From NCBI RefSeq assembly GCF_023499255.1, contig NZ_CP092183.1:6754501-6818500 (forward strand): a DNA stretch of 64,000 bases, in the 5' to 3' direction. The notes below the pieces were generated by a model. The model searched no databases, had not been told where the DNA came from, and worked only from the letters and a program-made list of their open reading frames with translations. This DNA is from Couchioplanes caeruleus (GTDB taxonomy: Bacteria > Actinomycetota > Actinomycetes > Mycobacteriales > Micromonosporaceae). Shown in pieces: positions 41,292 through 50,890 of the stretch. The translations under genes and the position numbers were made by a program. Each line of letters starts with the position of its first letter. Positions within the stretch are counted from its first letter, which is position 1.

Positions 41292-42757
41292 CAGAATCCC
41301 TCCTGGAGCGGGGCGTCACCGGTGCATTCGCACGTGCATCGGTTCGTGCGGGGTCCAGTATGGACCATTTGGCCGCGGGTCACCGCTGCCGTCGTGGCGG
41401 ACCGACGGGGTGCCATGACGCCTCCATCTCATGCGTTGTCTGCCCTCGGATACGAGCCTCGGCGCGTTGCCGGATCAGCGGCGTACTCGCCGTGCGACGC
41501 CGTGACCGGTACGAACATGATCTCCACGCGCCGGGCGGATCGGCGGTCATGGATGTCGTCGCCCCCGCTGAGCAGCCCGGGAACCCGGATCGGGGCAAGT
41601 CGGCGCACCGGCGCGGAGAGCGTTTTCTGTGCATCAATTGCACACTCGGGCACGCACCGGACAGCGACACGTGCGAATGGCCGCCAGGCGGCTGCACGCG
41701 GCAAACGCTCCCCGGAGGGCGGCCGGCCGGGGCGCGAGCGGGGCGCTACCGGGGGGGCGGGGCGCGGTGCGCGGGTGAGCGAGGCACGCAGCGCTGGCGG
41801 CGGGCCGCGGGCCGCGTGGGCGCGCGGGCAGCGTGGGCGCGCGGGCAGCGTGGGCGCGCGGGCAGCGTGGGCGCGCGGGCAGCGCGGGCGCGCGGGCAGC
41901 GCGGGTGCCGCGGTGAGGGCTGCGCGGGTGAGCGAGGCACGCAGCGCTGGCGGCGGGCCGCGGGCAGCGCGGGCGCGCGGGCAGCGCGGGCAGCGTGGGC
42001 GCGCGGGCAGCGCGGGCAGCGTGGGCGCGCGGGCAGCGCAGGTGCCGCGGTGAGGGCTGCGCGGGTGAGCGAGGCACGCAGCGCTGGCGGCGGGCCGCGG
42101 GCCGCGGGCCGCGTGGGCGCGCGGGCAGCGCGGGCGCGCGGGCAGCGCGGGCGCACGGGCAGCGCGGGCGCGCGGGCGCGCGGGCAGCGCGGGCAGCGCG
42201 GGCAGCGTGGGCGCGCGGGCAGCGCAGGTGCCGCGGTGAGGGCTGCGCGGGTGAGCGAGGCGCGCATCGCGGGCGCGCGGGTGGCGGGCCGCAAGCAGCG
42301 CGGGGCGCACGGGTGGCGCGGGGCCGCGGTCGGGGTCGCGCGGGTGGCGCGGGAACCGCAGTGGGGCCGCGCGGGTGGCGGGTCGCGCTTGGCGGGCGGC
42401 GCGGGCTGGGGCTGCGCGGGTGAGCGAGGCGCGGACGGTGCAGGCACGCGGGCGACCAGCCCGGCGCGGCGGAGCGCGCGGTCGGCGCAGGGTCAGGGTG
42501 GCTGGCAGCGTGGGCGGCGCGGGGCGCCGGGGATGGGTGGTGCGGGTTGCCGGGTGGTCCGGCCCACCTTCCGGCCCGGATGGCGGCGTGGTGAGGTCGG
42601 GACGGCACGGCCCGTGGCGTGTGCCACGGGGCCGTGCTGTGCCCGTACTTGTGATGTGGTTGTTCGGCAGTGACCGGGAACCCGGCGGTCGATGCCGGAC
42701 AACCGAGGCCCTTGGCGGTCCGGGGCGCAACCGGGCCGTCCCTCGCGGGCCGTGGTG
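41292..42757. repeat. 1.4-kb intergenic field, G-rich degenerate tandem repeats
   Basis: From about 41750 to 42450 the + strand is built of 17-bp units such as gcagcgtgggcgcgcgg, interrupted by a 40-bp module starting gcgggtgagcgaggcacgca at 41771, 41924 and 42061 (identical), with shortened copies at 42247 and 42416. Long open frames cross the region on both strands but show only repeat-derived Ala/Arg/Gly composition. 41292-41750 holds no convincing gene; one frame has a few Cys (LCINCTLGHAPDSDTCEW) but runs into the repeats without a stop. Confidence 0.75.
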
Positions 42758-43942
42758 TCAGACAGAGGCCAGTTGCGCCTCCACCGGGACCCAGGCCGAG
42801 GAGGCTGCCGAGCGTTCCACGGCGTCGAGGACGAGCTGGACCTGGAGGGCGTCCGCGAAGGACGGTGCCGGGTCCTCGCCGGCTGCGATCGCGGCGATGA
42901 GGTCGTGGACTTCGTGGGTGAAGGAGTGTTCGTAGCCGATGAGGTGGCCGGCCGGCCACCAGGCCGCCATGTACGGGTGCTCCGGCTCGGTCACCAGGAT
43001 GCGGCTGAAGCCCTGTTCCGCCGCGGGGACCGTGGCGTCGTAGAACTCGAGTTCGTTCATGCGCTCGAAGTCGAACGCGACCGAGCCGTGGGAGCCGTTG
43101 AGTTCGACGCGGAGGCCGTTCTTGCGGCCGGTGGCGAAGCGGGTGGCCTCGTACGTGGCCACCGCTCCCCCGTCGAGGCGGGCCAGGAACAACGCCGCGT
43201 CGTCCACGGTCACCTCGCCCGAGCCGGCGTGGCCGTTGCCCGCCGCCGACAGGCCCGCCGCCTCCACGGGGAGCGGGCGTTCGCGGACGAAGGTCTCGGT
43301 GAGGGCGCTGACGCCGGTGATGAGCTGACCGGTGACGTACTGGGTGAGGTCGACGATGTGCGCGCCGATGTCGCCCAGCGCGCCCGAGCCGGCCACGTCC
43401 TTGCGCAGCCGCCAGACGAGCGGGAACTGCGGGTCGACGATCCAGTCCTGCAGGTACACCGCGCGGACGTGGCGCAGCGTGCCGATGCGCCCGGAGGCGA
43501 CGAGCTGGCGCATCAGCGCGACGGCCGGCACCCGGCGGTAGTTGAAGCCGCACATCGCCCGGATGCCCCGGGCCTGCGCCGCGGCCGCCGCCTCGGCCAT
43601 CTCGCGGGCCTCGGCCACCGAGTTGGCCAGTGGCTTCTCGCAGAGGACGTGTTTGCCGGCGGCGAGCGCCGCGAGGGCGATCTCCGCGTGCGTGTCGCCC
43701 GGCGTGCAGATGTCCACCAGGTCCACGTCGTCGCTGGCCACGACCTCGCGCCAGTCGGTGGCGTGCGACTCCCAGCCGAGCTTGGTGGCCGCGGCCGCGA
43801 CCTTGCCCTCGTCACGGCCGCAGACCACCGACATCCGTGCCGACAGCGGCAGGTCGAACGCGTGGTTGACGGTCCGCCAGGCCTGTGAGTGCGCGGCGCC
43901 CATGAACGCATAACCGACCATGCCGACCCGCAGCTGCCCCAT
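42758..43942 (-). CDS. Gfo/Idh/MocA family oxidoreductase
   Basis: 394 residues. Rossmann start RVGMVGYAFMGAAHSQAW, the AGKHVLCEKPLANSVAEA motif (Lys of the catalytic E-K-P) and GALGDIGAHIVDLTQYV (catalytic Asp and His). Enzymes of this family oxidise sugars or inositols with NAD(P). It ends the ROK-ATPase-permease-binding protein series, 40 bp after the binding-protein stop, so the imported substrate is probably oxidised here. The downstream isomerase-like genes are separated by the repeat field. Confidence 0.92.
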   Translation of the reverse strand: MGQLRVGMVGYAFMGAAHSQAWRTVNHAFDLPLSARMSVVCGRDEGKVAAAATKLGWESHATDWREVVASDDVDLVDICTPGDTHAEIALAALAAGKHVLCEKPLANSVAEAREMAEAAAAAQARGIRAMCGFNYRRVPAVALMRQLVASGRIGTLRHVRAVYLQDWIVDPQFPLVWRLRKDVAGSGALGDIGAHIVDLTQYVTGQLITGVSALTETFVRERPLPVEAAGLSAAGNGHAGSGEVTVDDAALFLARLDGGAVATYEATRFATGRKNGLRVELNGSHGSVAFDFERMNELEFYDATVPAAEQGFSRILVTEPEHPYMAAWWPAGHLIGYEHSFTHEVHDLIAAIAAGEDPAPSFADALQVQLVLDAVERSAASSAWVPVEAQLASV

Positions 43943-43982
43943 CGTGCTCTCCGATCGTGTGTTCGCTTGTGGTCGCGAGACG

Positions 43983-45026
43983 TCAGAAACCGAGCTTGCC
44001 GTACTGCTCCGCGTTCTCCTTGGTGATCGTTTCCGAGGCGAGCGTGATCTCCTTGGGCACCTGCAGCTCCACCAGGTCCGACATGCCCTTGCCCTGCCCG
44101 ATCAGGCGGGCCAGCGAGATCGCCGAGGACGCCATCGACGGGCTGTACGTGACGGTCGCCTTGAGCGGGGTGTTGTCGGCCTTGATCGTGTCGATGGCCT
44201 GCTTCGAGCCGGCGCCACCGACCATGATGAACTCCTTGCGGTTCGCCTGGTTGATCGCGGCGAGCACGCCGATGCCCTGGTCGTCGTCGTGGTTCCAGAG
44301 CGCGTCGATCTTCGGCAGCGCCCGCAGCAGGTCGGTCGCCGCCCGCTGGCCACCGTCGGCGGTGAAGTCCGCCGGGCGCCGGTTGGCCACCTTGAAGCCG
44401 TACGTGGCGAGGGCCTGGTTGAACCCACGGGTGCGCTCCTGGGTCAGCTCCAGCGAGTCGATGCCGGGGATCTCGCCGATGATCGGGTTGCTGATCCCCT
44501 TGGCCTTCAGCTGCTCGCCGATGTACGCGCCGGCGGCCAGGCCCATGCCGAAGTTGTCGCCCTTGATCTGCAGCCGGTACGCGCCCTGGTCGGGGAACGC
44601 CCGGTCCAGGTTCACCACCGGGATGCCGGCCTGCATCGCCTGCAGGCCGACCGCGTTGAGTTCCTTGCCGTCGTGCGGCAGCAGCACGATGACCGTCGGC
44701 TTCTGAGCGATGAGCGTGGACACCGCGGCGCGCTGCGCGGCGGCGTCGGCGCCGGCCGCGACGCTGCGGAACTCCACGTCCTTGTACGCGGCCGCCTGCG
44801 CCTTCGCGTTGTTGGTGATCGCGGCGACCCAGCCGTGGTCGGCGGCCGGGGCGGAGAAGCCGATGACGACCTTGTCGCCCGGCGCGGCGTTCTTGTTGTC
44901 GGAGTCCGCGTTGGTGTTGATCTGCGTGTTCTCGCTGGGCGTGTTGCTGGTGCAGGCGGTCAGTACGGCACCGGCGCCGAGGGCGGCGCCACCGAAGAGG
45001 ATGCGGCGACGGGACAGATCGATCAT
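43983..45026 (-). CDS. Ribose-type sugar-binding lipoprotein
   Basis: 347 residues. Tat-type signal DLSRRRILFGGAALGAG ending lipobox LTAC. Mature part is a type-1 periplasmic-binding protein (VVIGFSAPAADHGWVAAITN; VVNLDRAFPDQGAYRLQIKG; GDNFGMGLAAGAYI). ATG at 45026 with gggag upstream. The N-linker is Asn/Asp/Thr-rich. Delivers its sugar to the RbsC-type permease encoded just upstream. Confidence 0.92.
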   Translation of the reverse strand: MIDLSRRRILFGGAALGAGAVLTACTSNTPSENTQINTNADSDNKNAAPGDKVVIGFSAPAADHGWVAAITNNAKAQAAAYKDVEFRSVAAGADAAAQRAAVSTLIAQKPTVIVLLPHDGKELNAVGLQAMQAGIPVVNLDRAFPDQGAYRLQIKGDNFGMGLAAGAYIGEQLKAKGISNPIIGEIPGIDSLELTQERTRGFNQALATYGFKVANRRPADFTADGGQRAATDLLRALPKIDALWNHDDDQGIGVLAAINQANRKEFIMVGGAGSKQAIDTIKADNTPLKATVTYSPSMASSAISLARLIGQGKGMSDLVELQVPKEITLASETITKENAEQYGKLGF

Positions 45027-45091
45027 CGGTTTTCTCCCAGGGGTGACCGGACGGCCGTCGGGCGGTCGCCGGGTGAGATGTGGGGGCTGGG

Positions 45092-46183
45092 TCAGGCGGT
45101 CTTGCGGCCGAAGAGTTGCGTCAGCGAGCGGTAGCGGAACTGCTGGACGAGCACGGCGGCCACGATGATGCCGCCCTTGACCATGTTCTGGACCTCGGTG
45201 GAGAGGTTGTTGATGGCGAAGAGGTTGGTGATGGTGGAGAAGACCAGCACCCCGAAGAGGGCGCCGATGATGGTGCCGCGGCCGCCGCTGAGCAGCGTGC
45301 CACCGATGATCGCCGCGGCGATCGCGTCGAGTTCGTAGAGGTTCGCCATCGCGGCCTGCGCGCTGGTGGCCTGCGAGGTCAGCATGATCGCCGCGATGCC
45401 GCAGCACAGCCCGGACAGCGCGTACAGCAGCACGGTGTGCAGCCGCACGTTGATGCCGGCCAGCCGGGCCGCCTCGACGTTGCCGCCGACGGCGACCGTG
45501 CGCCGCCCGAACGTGGTGCGGTTCAGCAGCACCCAGCCGGCCGCGACGACCAGCGCCAGGATGATGACCAGCATCGGGATGCCGAGGACCTTCGTGCTGG
45601 CGATGTCGTTGATGGTCGTGTTGCTCGAGACCTGGGTCTGCTTGCCGGAGATCTGCGCGGCCAGGCCGCGCGCGGCGACCATCATCGCCAGGGTCGCGAT
45701 GAAGGGCACGAGCCTTCCGTACGAGACGAGCAGCCCGTTGACGAGCCCGACGACGATCCCCACGACGATCGCGGTGAAGATCATTCCGGCCGCGCCGTAG
45801 CTCTGGGTGGCGAGCGTGGTGGACCAGACGCCGGCCACCGCCACGATGGCGCCGACGGAGAGGTCGATGCCGCCACCGATGATCACGAAGGTCATGCCGA
45901 CGGTCACCACGCCGATCGCGGACGCCTGCTGCAGGATCGTCCAGACGTTGTCGGTCACCCAGCTCGCGTTGCCGTACAGCTCGGGACGGGTGACGACGCC
46001 GATGATCACCAGGACGACGAGGACGCCGACCAGGCCGAGGTTGCGGCGTACGGGCTCCGCGCCGTCGCTCTTCCACCAGCTCTGCCGGGGCTGCGCCGTC
46101 GTCTCCGCGGCCTCTCTGGTGATCGCCGGGTCGACCGGCGGCGACTGCGCCGGCACGCCAGGCTTGGTGCTCTGCTCGGTCAT
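45092..46183 (-). CDS. Ribose/xylose-type ABC transporter permease (RbsC-like)
   Basis: 363 residues, 8-10 membrane helices. Typical BPD_transp_2 motifs: GMTFVIIGGGIDLSVGAIVA, GLVNGLLVSYGRL and GGTLLSGGRGTIIGALFG. Lies between the two-domain ATPase gene (46 bp) and the binding-protein gene (65 bp) in one operon. Confidence 0.93.
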   Translation of the reverse strand: MTEQSTKPGVPAQSPPVDPAITREAAETTAQPRQSWWKSDGAEPVRRNLGLVGVLVVLVIIGVVTRPELYGNASWVTDNVWTILQQASAIGVVTVGMTFVIIGGGIDLSVGAIVAVAGVWSTTLATQSYGAAGMIFTAIVVGIVVGLVNGLLVSYGRLVPFIATLAMMVAARGLAAQISGKQTQVSSNTTINDIASTKVLGIPMLVIILALVVAAGWVLLNRTTFGRRTVAVGGNVEAARLAGINVRLHTVLLYALSGLCCGIAAIMLTSQATSAQAAMANLYELDAIAAAIIGGTLLSGGRGTIIGALFGVLVFSTITNLFAINNLSTEVQNMVKGGIIVAAVLVQQFRYRSLTQLFGRKTA

Positions 46184-46229
46184 GACCGTGCCCCCTCCAG
46201 CGTCCCCGCGTGGTTCCCGGTGCGCCGCC

Positions 46230-47966
46230 TCATGCCGGCTCTCCCTCCATGAGAGACCCCGCCATCACGAGGTCCAGCACGGTTGCTTCGTCGATGTCCT
46301 GTGCGGGCGCTTCATGGATCAGGTGTCCCTCGCGCATGACCAGCACCCGGTCGGCCAGGCCCAGCACCTCGGGCACCTCGCTGGAGACCAGCAGCACGCC
46401 CACGCCGCCGGCTGCGAGATCGTGGATCACCTGGTACAGCTCGGCCCGGGCGCCCACGTCCACACCCCGGGTCGGCTCGTCGAGCAGCAGCAGCTTCGTC
46501 TTGTCGAGCAGCCAGCGGCCGACGACGACCTTCTGCTGGTTGCCGCCGGACAGCGTGCGTACCGGGCGGTTCACATCGCGGGGACGCAGCTCCAGCTGGT
46601 CCGCCGTACGCATGGCCGCTTCCTTCTCCCTGCCGGCGTCGGTGAAGCCGCCGCGGGCGTACCCGGAGAAGGACGACAAGGTCATGTTGCGGTAGATCGG
46701 CTCGTCGAGCAGCAGCGCCTGGCTCTTGCGCTCCTCGGGGGCCATGCCCATGCCGTGGCGTACGGCGTCGCCGATGGACCGGATCCGCTTACCGGCCATC
46801 GTGACCGTGCCGGCGTCCGCCGGGCGCGCGCCGAAGATGGTCTCCAGCAGCTCCGACCGGCCCGAGCCGACGAGCCCGGCGATGCCGACGATCTCACCGG
46901 CGCGCACGGTCAGGGAGGCGTCGGCGAACTCGCCCTCGCGGGTCAGGCCCTCGACCTCGAGCAGCGGCTCGCCGCTCGTGGCCCGGCCCGTCCGCTGCGG
47001 GAAGACGTACTCGATGGTGCGGCCCGTCATGCGGCTGACCAGCTCGCGGGTCGGGGTGCTGCGGGCCGGCAGGTTCGCCGCGGTCGTCCGGCCGTCCTTG
47101 AGGACGGTGACCCGGTCGCCGATGTCGCGGATCTCCTCGAGGCGGTGCGAGATGTAGATGACCGCGATGCCGTGCGACGTCAGCTCCCGGATGATCCGGA
47201 ACAGGTTCTCGACCTCGTCGTGGGCGAGCACAGCGCTGGGCTCGTCCATGACGATCAGCTTGGCGTCGTGCGACAGCGCCCGGGCCATGCTGACGATCTG
47301 TTTGCCCGCCGCCGGCAGCGAGCGCACGGCCCGGCGCGGCGGGATCTGCGGGTGCCCGAGCCGGCCGAGGATCTCCCGGGTACGCGCTGCCGTCGAGCGC
47401 CGCCGCAGGAAGCCGCCGCGGCTCTCCTCGTGGCCCAGGAACGCGTTCTCGGCCACCGACAGGTCGTCGACGAGGTCGAGCTCCTGGTAGATCGTGGCGA
47501 TGCCGGCGCGCATCGCGGCCTGCGGCGTGGCCGGCGCGAACGGCTCGCCCAGCCACGTGATGCTGCCCTCGTCGGCGTGGTGCACCCCGGCCAGCACCTT
47601 GATCAGCGTGGACTTGCCGGCGCCGTTCTGGCCGAGCAGGCAGTGCACCTCGCCGGCGCGGACCTCGAGCTCCACGCCGTCCAGTGCCCGTACGCCGGGG
47701 AAGGTCTTCACGACGCCTTCCAGCCTGAGCACGACCTCGCCGGTCCGCTCCTGCTCTGGTCCCTGGCGGCCGTCCACGGCCGGTTCCTGGCCGCGTTGCC
47801 GGCGGCCGTCCACGGCCGGTTCCCGGTCGCGTTCCTGGCGGCCGGCCACGGGCGGTTCCTGGCCGCGTTGCCGGCGGCCGTCGACGGCCGGTTCCTGGTC
47901 GCGTTCCTGGCGGCCGGCCACGGGCGGTTCCTGGTCGCGGCGGGCGGCCTCGCCGGGGGTCGTCAC
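46230..47966 (-). CDS. Ribose-type ABC transporter ATPase (RbsA-like, two NBDs) with repetitive N-terminal extension
   Basis: 578 residues. NBD1 has Walker A GQNGAGKST, signature LPAAGKQ and Walker B LIVMDEPS; NBD2 has the degenerate Walker A GLVGSGRSE, signature LSGGNQQK and LLLLDEPTRG, as in RbsA/MglA. Before NBD1, residues about 10-70 consist of five 12-residue repeats of the type DQEPAVDGRRQR, encoded by a 36-bp DNA repeat. The GTG start overlaps the ROK stop (GTGA), which supports translation of the extension. Such an extension is not part of the family and is probably disordered. Confidence 0.9.
   Translation of the reverse strand: MTTPGEAARRDQEPPVAGRQERDQEPAVDGRRQRGQEPPVAGRQERDREPAVDGRRQRGQEPAVDGRQGPEQERTGEVVLRLEGVVKTFPGVRALDGVELEVRAGEVHCLLGQNGAGKSTLIKVLAGVHHADEGSITWLGEPFAPATPQAAMRAGIATIYQELDLVDDLSVAENAFLGHEESRGGFLRRRSTAARTREILGRLGHPQIPPRRAVRSLPAAGKQIVSMARALSHDAKLIVMDEPSAVLAHDEVENLFRIIRELTSHGIAVIYISHRLEEIRDIGDRVTVLKDGRTTAANLPARSTPTRELVSRMTGRTIEYVFPQRTGRATSGEPLLEVEGLTREGEFADASLTVRAGEIVGIAGLVGSGRSELLETIFGARPADAGTVTMAGKRIRSIGDAVRHGMGMAPEERKSQALLLDEPIYRNMTLSSFSGYARGGFTDAGREKEAAMRTADQLELRPRDVNRPVRTLSGGNQQKVVVGRWLLDKTKLLLLDEPTRGVDVGARAELYQVIHDLAAGGVGVLLVSSEVPEVLGLADRVLVMREGHLIHEAPAQDIDEATVLDLVMAGSLMEGEPA
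47758..47938 (-). repeat. In-frame 36-bp minisatellite in the ATPase gene
   Basis: About five 36-bp units alternating in two subtypes (one with gccgtccacggccgg, the other with ggccggccacgggcgg), so a 72-bp higher-order period is visible. Each unit encodes 12 residues, Q-E-P-x-V-x-G-R-x-x-R. Confidence 0.85.
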
Positions 47967-49141
47967 GACGCCTGCTCGAAGGCCGTGTCGCTGGCCAGGA
48001 CGGCCGCGCCCGTGACGCCCGCGCGGGCGCCCAGCTCGCTGAGCACCACCGGAAGGTTGCCGGTCGCCAGCGGCAGGGAGCGCCGGTAGACGACGCTGCG
48101 GATCTCGGCCAGCAGGATGTGGCCCAGCTGCGCGAGCCCGCCCCCGATGACGATCATCGACGGGTTCGCGAAGCTGACCAGCGTCGCCAGCGTCGCACCG
48201 ACCCGCCGGCCGCCGTCACGGATGAGCCGGATGCAGGTCACGTCGCCCTCGGCGGCCCCGTCGGCGACATCCCGCGCGCCCAGCTCGCCGTTGGTGGTGA
48301 GCCGCTCGGCCAGCGCGGGCGACTCCCCGCTGCGGGCGGCGGCGAGCGCGTCGCGGGACAGCGCCGCCCCGCTGAACAGCGCCTCCAGGCAACCGGCGTT
48401 GCCGCACGAGCACATCGGACCGTGCGCGTCGACCTGGATGTGCCCGATGTCGCCGGCACACCCGTCCACGCCCCGGTACACGTCGCCGGCCAGGTGGATG
48501 CCGCAGCCGATGCCCGTACCGATCTTGACGAAGAGGAAGTCGTCCACCGAGTGTGCGACCCCGCCGTGCCGCTCCCCGATCGCCATGATGTTGACGTCGT
48601 TGTCCACCACGGCCGGGCATCCGTGCTCGCGGGCCAGCAGCTCCCGCACCGGGTAGCGGTCCCAGCCCGGCATGATCGGCGGCGACACCGGCACACCGTC
48701 GCGGAAGCTGACCGGTCCGGGCACGCCGATCCCGACGGCATCGAGCTTCTCGTACGCACCGTCGGTCCGCGCCTTCGCCAGCAGCTCGTTCACCCGGTGC
48801 AGGATCGCCTTCGGGCCGCTGCGGATGTCGGCGATCTCCCGGTACGCGGCGACGGGCTCCAACCGCCCGTTCGTCACCTCGATGTCGATGGAGCTGGCGC
48901 CCAGGTCGACCGCGGCGAAGCGCAGCCGCGGATGCAGCTCCACCAGCGTGGATCGGCGCCCGCCACGCGACGCGGCCATCCCCGCCTCGGCGATGTAGCC
49001 GGCGGCCACGAGACGCTCCACCTCCGCGAGCAGCCGCGGCCGCGTCAGATCGAGCCGGTCACCCAGCTCGGCGCGGGAGATCGGACCCTCGTCCCGCAAC
49101 AAGCGGAGAAGGCGCAGATGAGGGGGGTCGACGACATGCAC
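47963..49141 (-). CDS. ROK-family transcriptional regulator/sugar kinase-like
   Basis: 392 residues: N-terminal winged helix (ISRAELGDRLDLTRPRLLAE) and a ROK domain with phosphate loops FAAVDLGASSIDIEV, AVGIGVPGPV, IGTGIGCGI and the zinc cluster GPMCSCGNAGCLEALFSG. GTG at 49141 has ggagg 6 nt away; the TTG at 49147 is too close. With an HTH it acts as a repressor responding to a sugar or its phosphate. It heads the ABC-ATPase/permease/binding-protein/dehydrogenase operon. Confidence 0.92.
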   Translation of the reverse strand: MHVVDPPHLRLLRLLRDEGPISRAELGDRLDLTRPRLLAEVERLVAAGYIAEAGMAASRGGRRSTLVELHPRLRFAAVDLGASSIDIEVTNGRLEPVAAYREIADIRSGPKAILHRVNELLAKARTDGAYEKLDAVGIGVPGPVSFRDGVPVSPPIMPGWDRYPVRELLAREHGCPAVVDNDVNIMAIGERHGGVAHSVDDFLFVKIGTGIGCGIHLAGDVYRGVDGCAGDIGHIQVDAHGPMCSCGNAGCLEALFSGAALSRDALAAARSGESPALAERLTTNGELGARDVADGAAEGDVTCIRLIRDGGRRVGATLATLVSFANPSMIVIGGGLAQLGHILLAEIRSVVYRRSLPLATGNLPVVLSELGARAGVTGAAVLASDTAFEQAS

Positions 49142-49363
49142 GGGCAACCTCCGGGCCGTTCAGACCGCCGAAACGGTACGGTGTCACGCCCGTCACACTA
49201 GGGCCCTTCCGGCGCGCTAGTCCATACCTTCTCGTTGATCACCGCAAACTTTTGTCATCTGATTCAAAAGTAGGTGGATGGTGCTGTCAGCTGGGGAGGC
49301 TGCGGTACGGCGGTTCGACCCCCCTTCGGTGGTGGGCGGTGGCTGCGCTTCGGGTCGAAGCAG

Positions 49364-49400
49364 CGACGGCCGCGCTTCCCGGGAGGAAGCGCGGCCGTCG
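49364..49400 (-). terminator. Strong hairpin terminator after the YihY/BrkB gene
   Basis: cgacggccgcgcttcc (49364-49379) pairs perfectly with ggaagcgcggccgtcg (49385-49400) around a 5-nt loop: a 16-bp stem, 15 bp downstream of the stop at 49415. Confidence 0.85.
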
Positions 49401-49414
49401 GTGAGGTTCGTCCG

Positions 49415-50548
49415 TCAATTCGTGCTGAGACCCTTTTCGCTGCCCTTCTTGAGCTTGCGGTCGTCGCGCAGCTGCAGGAACGGCTCGTCGTCCGGGGAGT
49501 GGCCGGCCGCGATGGCCCGGCCGCGCTCCAGCTCCGCGTCCAGCTCCGCGCCGAGCATGATGGCGATGTTCGAGATCCACAGCCACACCAGGAAGGCGAT
49601 GACACCACCGAGCGTGCCGTACGTCTTGTTGTAGTTGGCGAAGTTGGCCAGGTAGATCGCGAACGCGGCGGAGGCGGCGACCCACACGAGCACCGCGAAG
49701 ATGCCACCCGGGCTGACCCAGCGGAAGCCGCCGGTCTTCGCGTTCGGCGACGCCCAGTACAGGATCGCGAACATCAGGCTGACCAGGATGATCAGGACCG
49801 GCCACTTGGCGATGCTCCAGGCGGTGACGAAGCCCCCGCCGAGACCGATCTGCTTGCCGACCGCCTCGGCCAGGCCGCCGGTGAAGACGACGATGACCGC
49901 GGACATGATGAGCATGACGCCGATGACCGCGGTGACGCCCAGGCGGATCGGGATGGTCTTCCAGACCGGCCGGCCCTCGGGCACGTCGTAGATGGCGTTC
50001 GAGGCGCGCATGAACGCGCCGATGTAGCCGGAGGCCGACCAGAACGCGGCCACGATACCGATGATCGCGGCGATGCCGGCCTTGCCCGGGTCCTGCACCT
50101 GGGTGAGGACCTGGTTGACCAGGTTCTGGATCTGCTGGCTGGGCGCCACCTGCTGCACCGTCTCCTGCACGGTCTGCTGCCCGTTGTCGCTGAGCATGCC
50201 CAGGATCGACACGAGCACCAGCGCGCCGGGGAAGATCGACAGCACCCCGTAGTAGGTGAGGGCGGCCGCCCAGTCGGTGACGTTGTCCTCGGAGAACTGC
50301 TTGAAGGTCCGCTTCAGGGCGCCGAGAATCCCCTTGCCCTTCAGCTGAGCCGGGTTGTCGGGCCCGGCGTCGGGGTCGGGCGCGGACAGGTCGTTGTCGC
50401 GGTCGGCACCCGTACGCGACGTCGCAGCCGCATCCAGGTCCATCCCCTTGCGGTCGGCATCCCGCTCCCCGGCGGCACGCGCAGCGGCAGCCTCCTTGTC
50501 GTGGCCGCCGTCGTGCGACGTGTCACCGGCCTTGCCCAAAAGCTTCAT
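49415..50548 (-). CDS. YihY/BrkB family membrane protein
   Basis: 377 residues. An N-terminal acidic hydrophilic segment (about 75 residues) precedes six membrane helices with the YihY motifs DNVTDWAAALTYYGVLSIFP, AFWSASGYIGAFMRASN and ANYNKTYGTLGGVIAFLVWL. Not the RNase BN it was once called; probably a membrane transporter or flippase-like protein. ATG at 50548 has ggagg 9 nt upstream. Monocistronic, with a strong terminator. Tandem arrays lie upstream of its start. Confidence 0.9.
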   Translation of the reverse strand: MKLLGKAGDTSHDGGHDKEAAAARAAGERDADRKGMDLDAAATSRTGADRDNDLSAPDPDAGPDNPAQLKGKGILGALKRTFKQFSEDNVTDWAAALTYYGVLSIFPGALVLVSILGMLSDNGQQTVQETVQQVAPSQQIQNLVNQVLTQVQDPGKAGIAAIIGIVAAFWSASGYIGAFMRASNAIYDVPEGRPVWKTIPIRLGVTAVIGVMLIMSAVIVVFTGGLAEAVGKQIGLGGGFVTAWSIAKWPVLIILVSLMFAILYWASPNAKTGGFRWVSPGGIFAVLVWVAASAAFAIYLANFANYNKTYGTLGGVIAFLVWLWISNIAIMLGAELDAELERGRAIAAGHSPDDEPFLQLRDDRKLKKGSEKGLSTN

Positions 50549-50890
50549 CGCCACATACCTCCAGGGGCGCTACGCATGGTCTCGTCGGACGCACCCGCAT
50601 CGGCTCCGCCACACCGAGCCCCCTGCGATCCGCGACCTGGAAAAGGGGATGCCCGCCATCCTGGGGCTTTAACCACTTTCTGCCCAGGCTGCGTTCAGCG
50701 CTTGTCCAGCTCAGATGGTCTTGAGCAGGGCGGGAAGGGGTGGGGAGCGGTCCGGGGGGTGCCGGGAGGAGCCGCGGCGCCGGGCCCGGGAGAGGGATGT
50801 GGCGGCCGGGCTTCGGAAGGTCCGGGTCTGGGTCTGGGACGCAGGCGCGGCGGGTGAAGGCTCTGGATGCCAGCGGAATGTGCGCGCGCG
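50549..50890. other. Intergenic sequence before the 14-bp array
   Basis: Nothing recognisable apart from the promoter region of the YihY/BrkB gene and G-rich simple sequence. Confidence 0.4.

Noticed and set aside
41360..42673. Plus-strand protein of over 400 residues across the G-rich field
   Set aside because: Composition is purely repeat-derived and all frames are open on both strands. The short Cys-containing part near 41630-41690 is not enough to claim a zinc protein.
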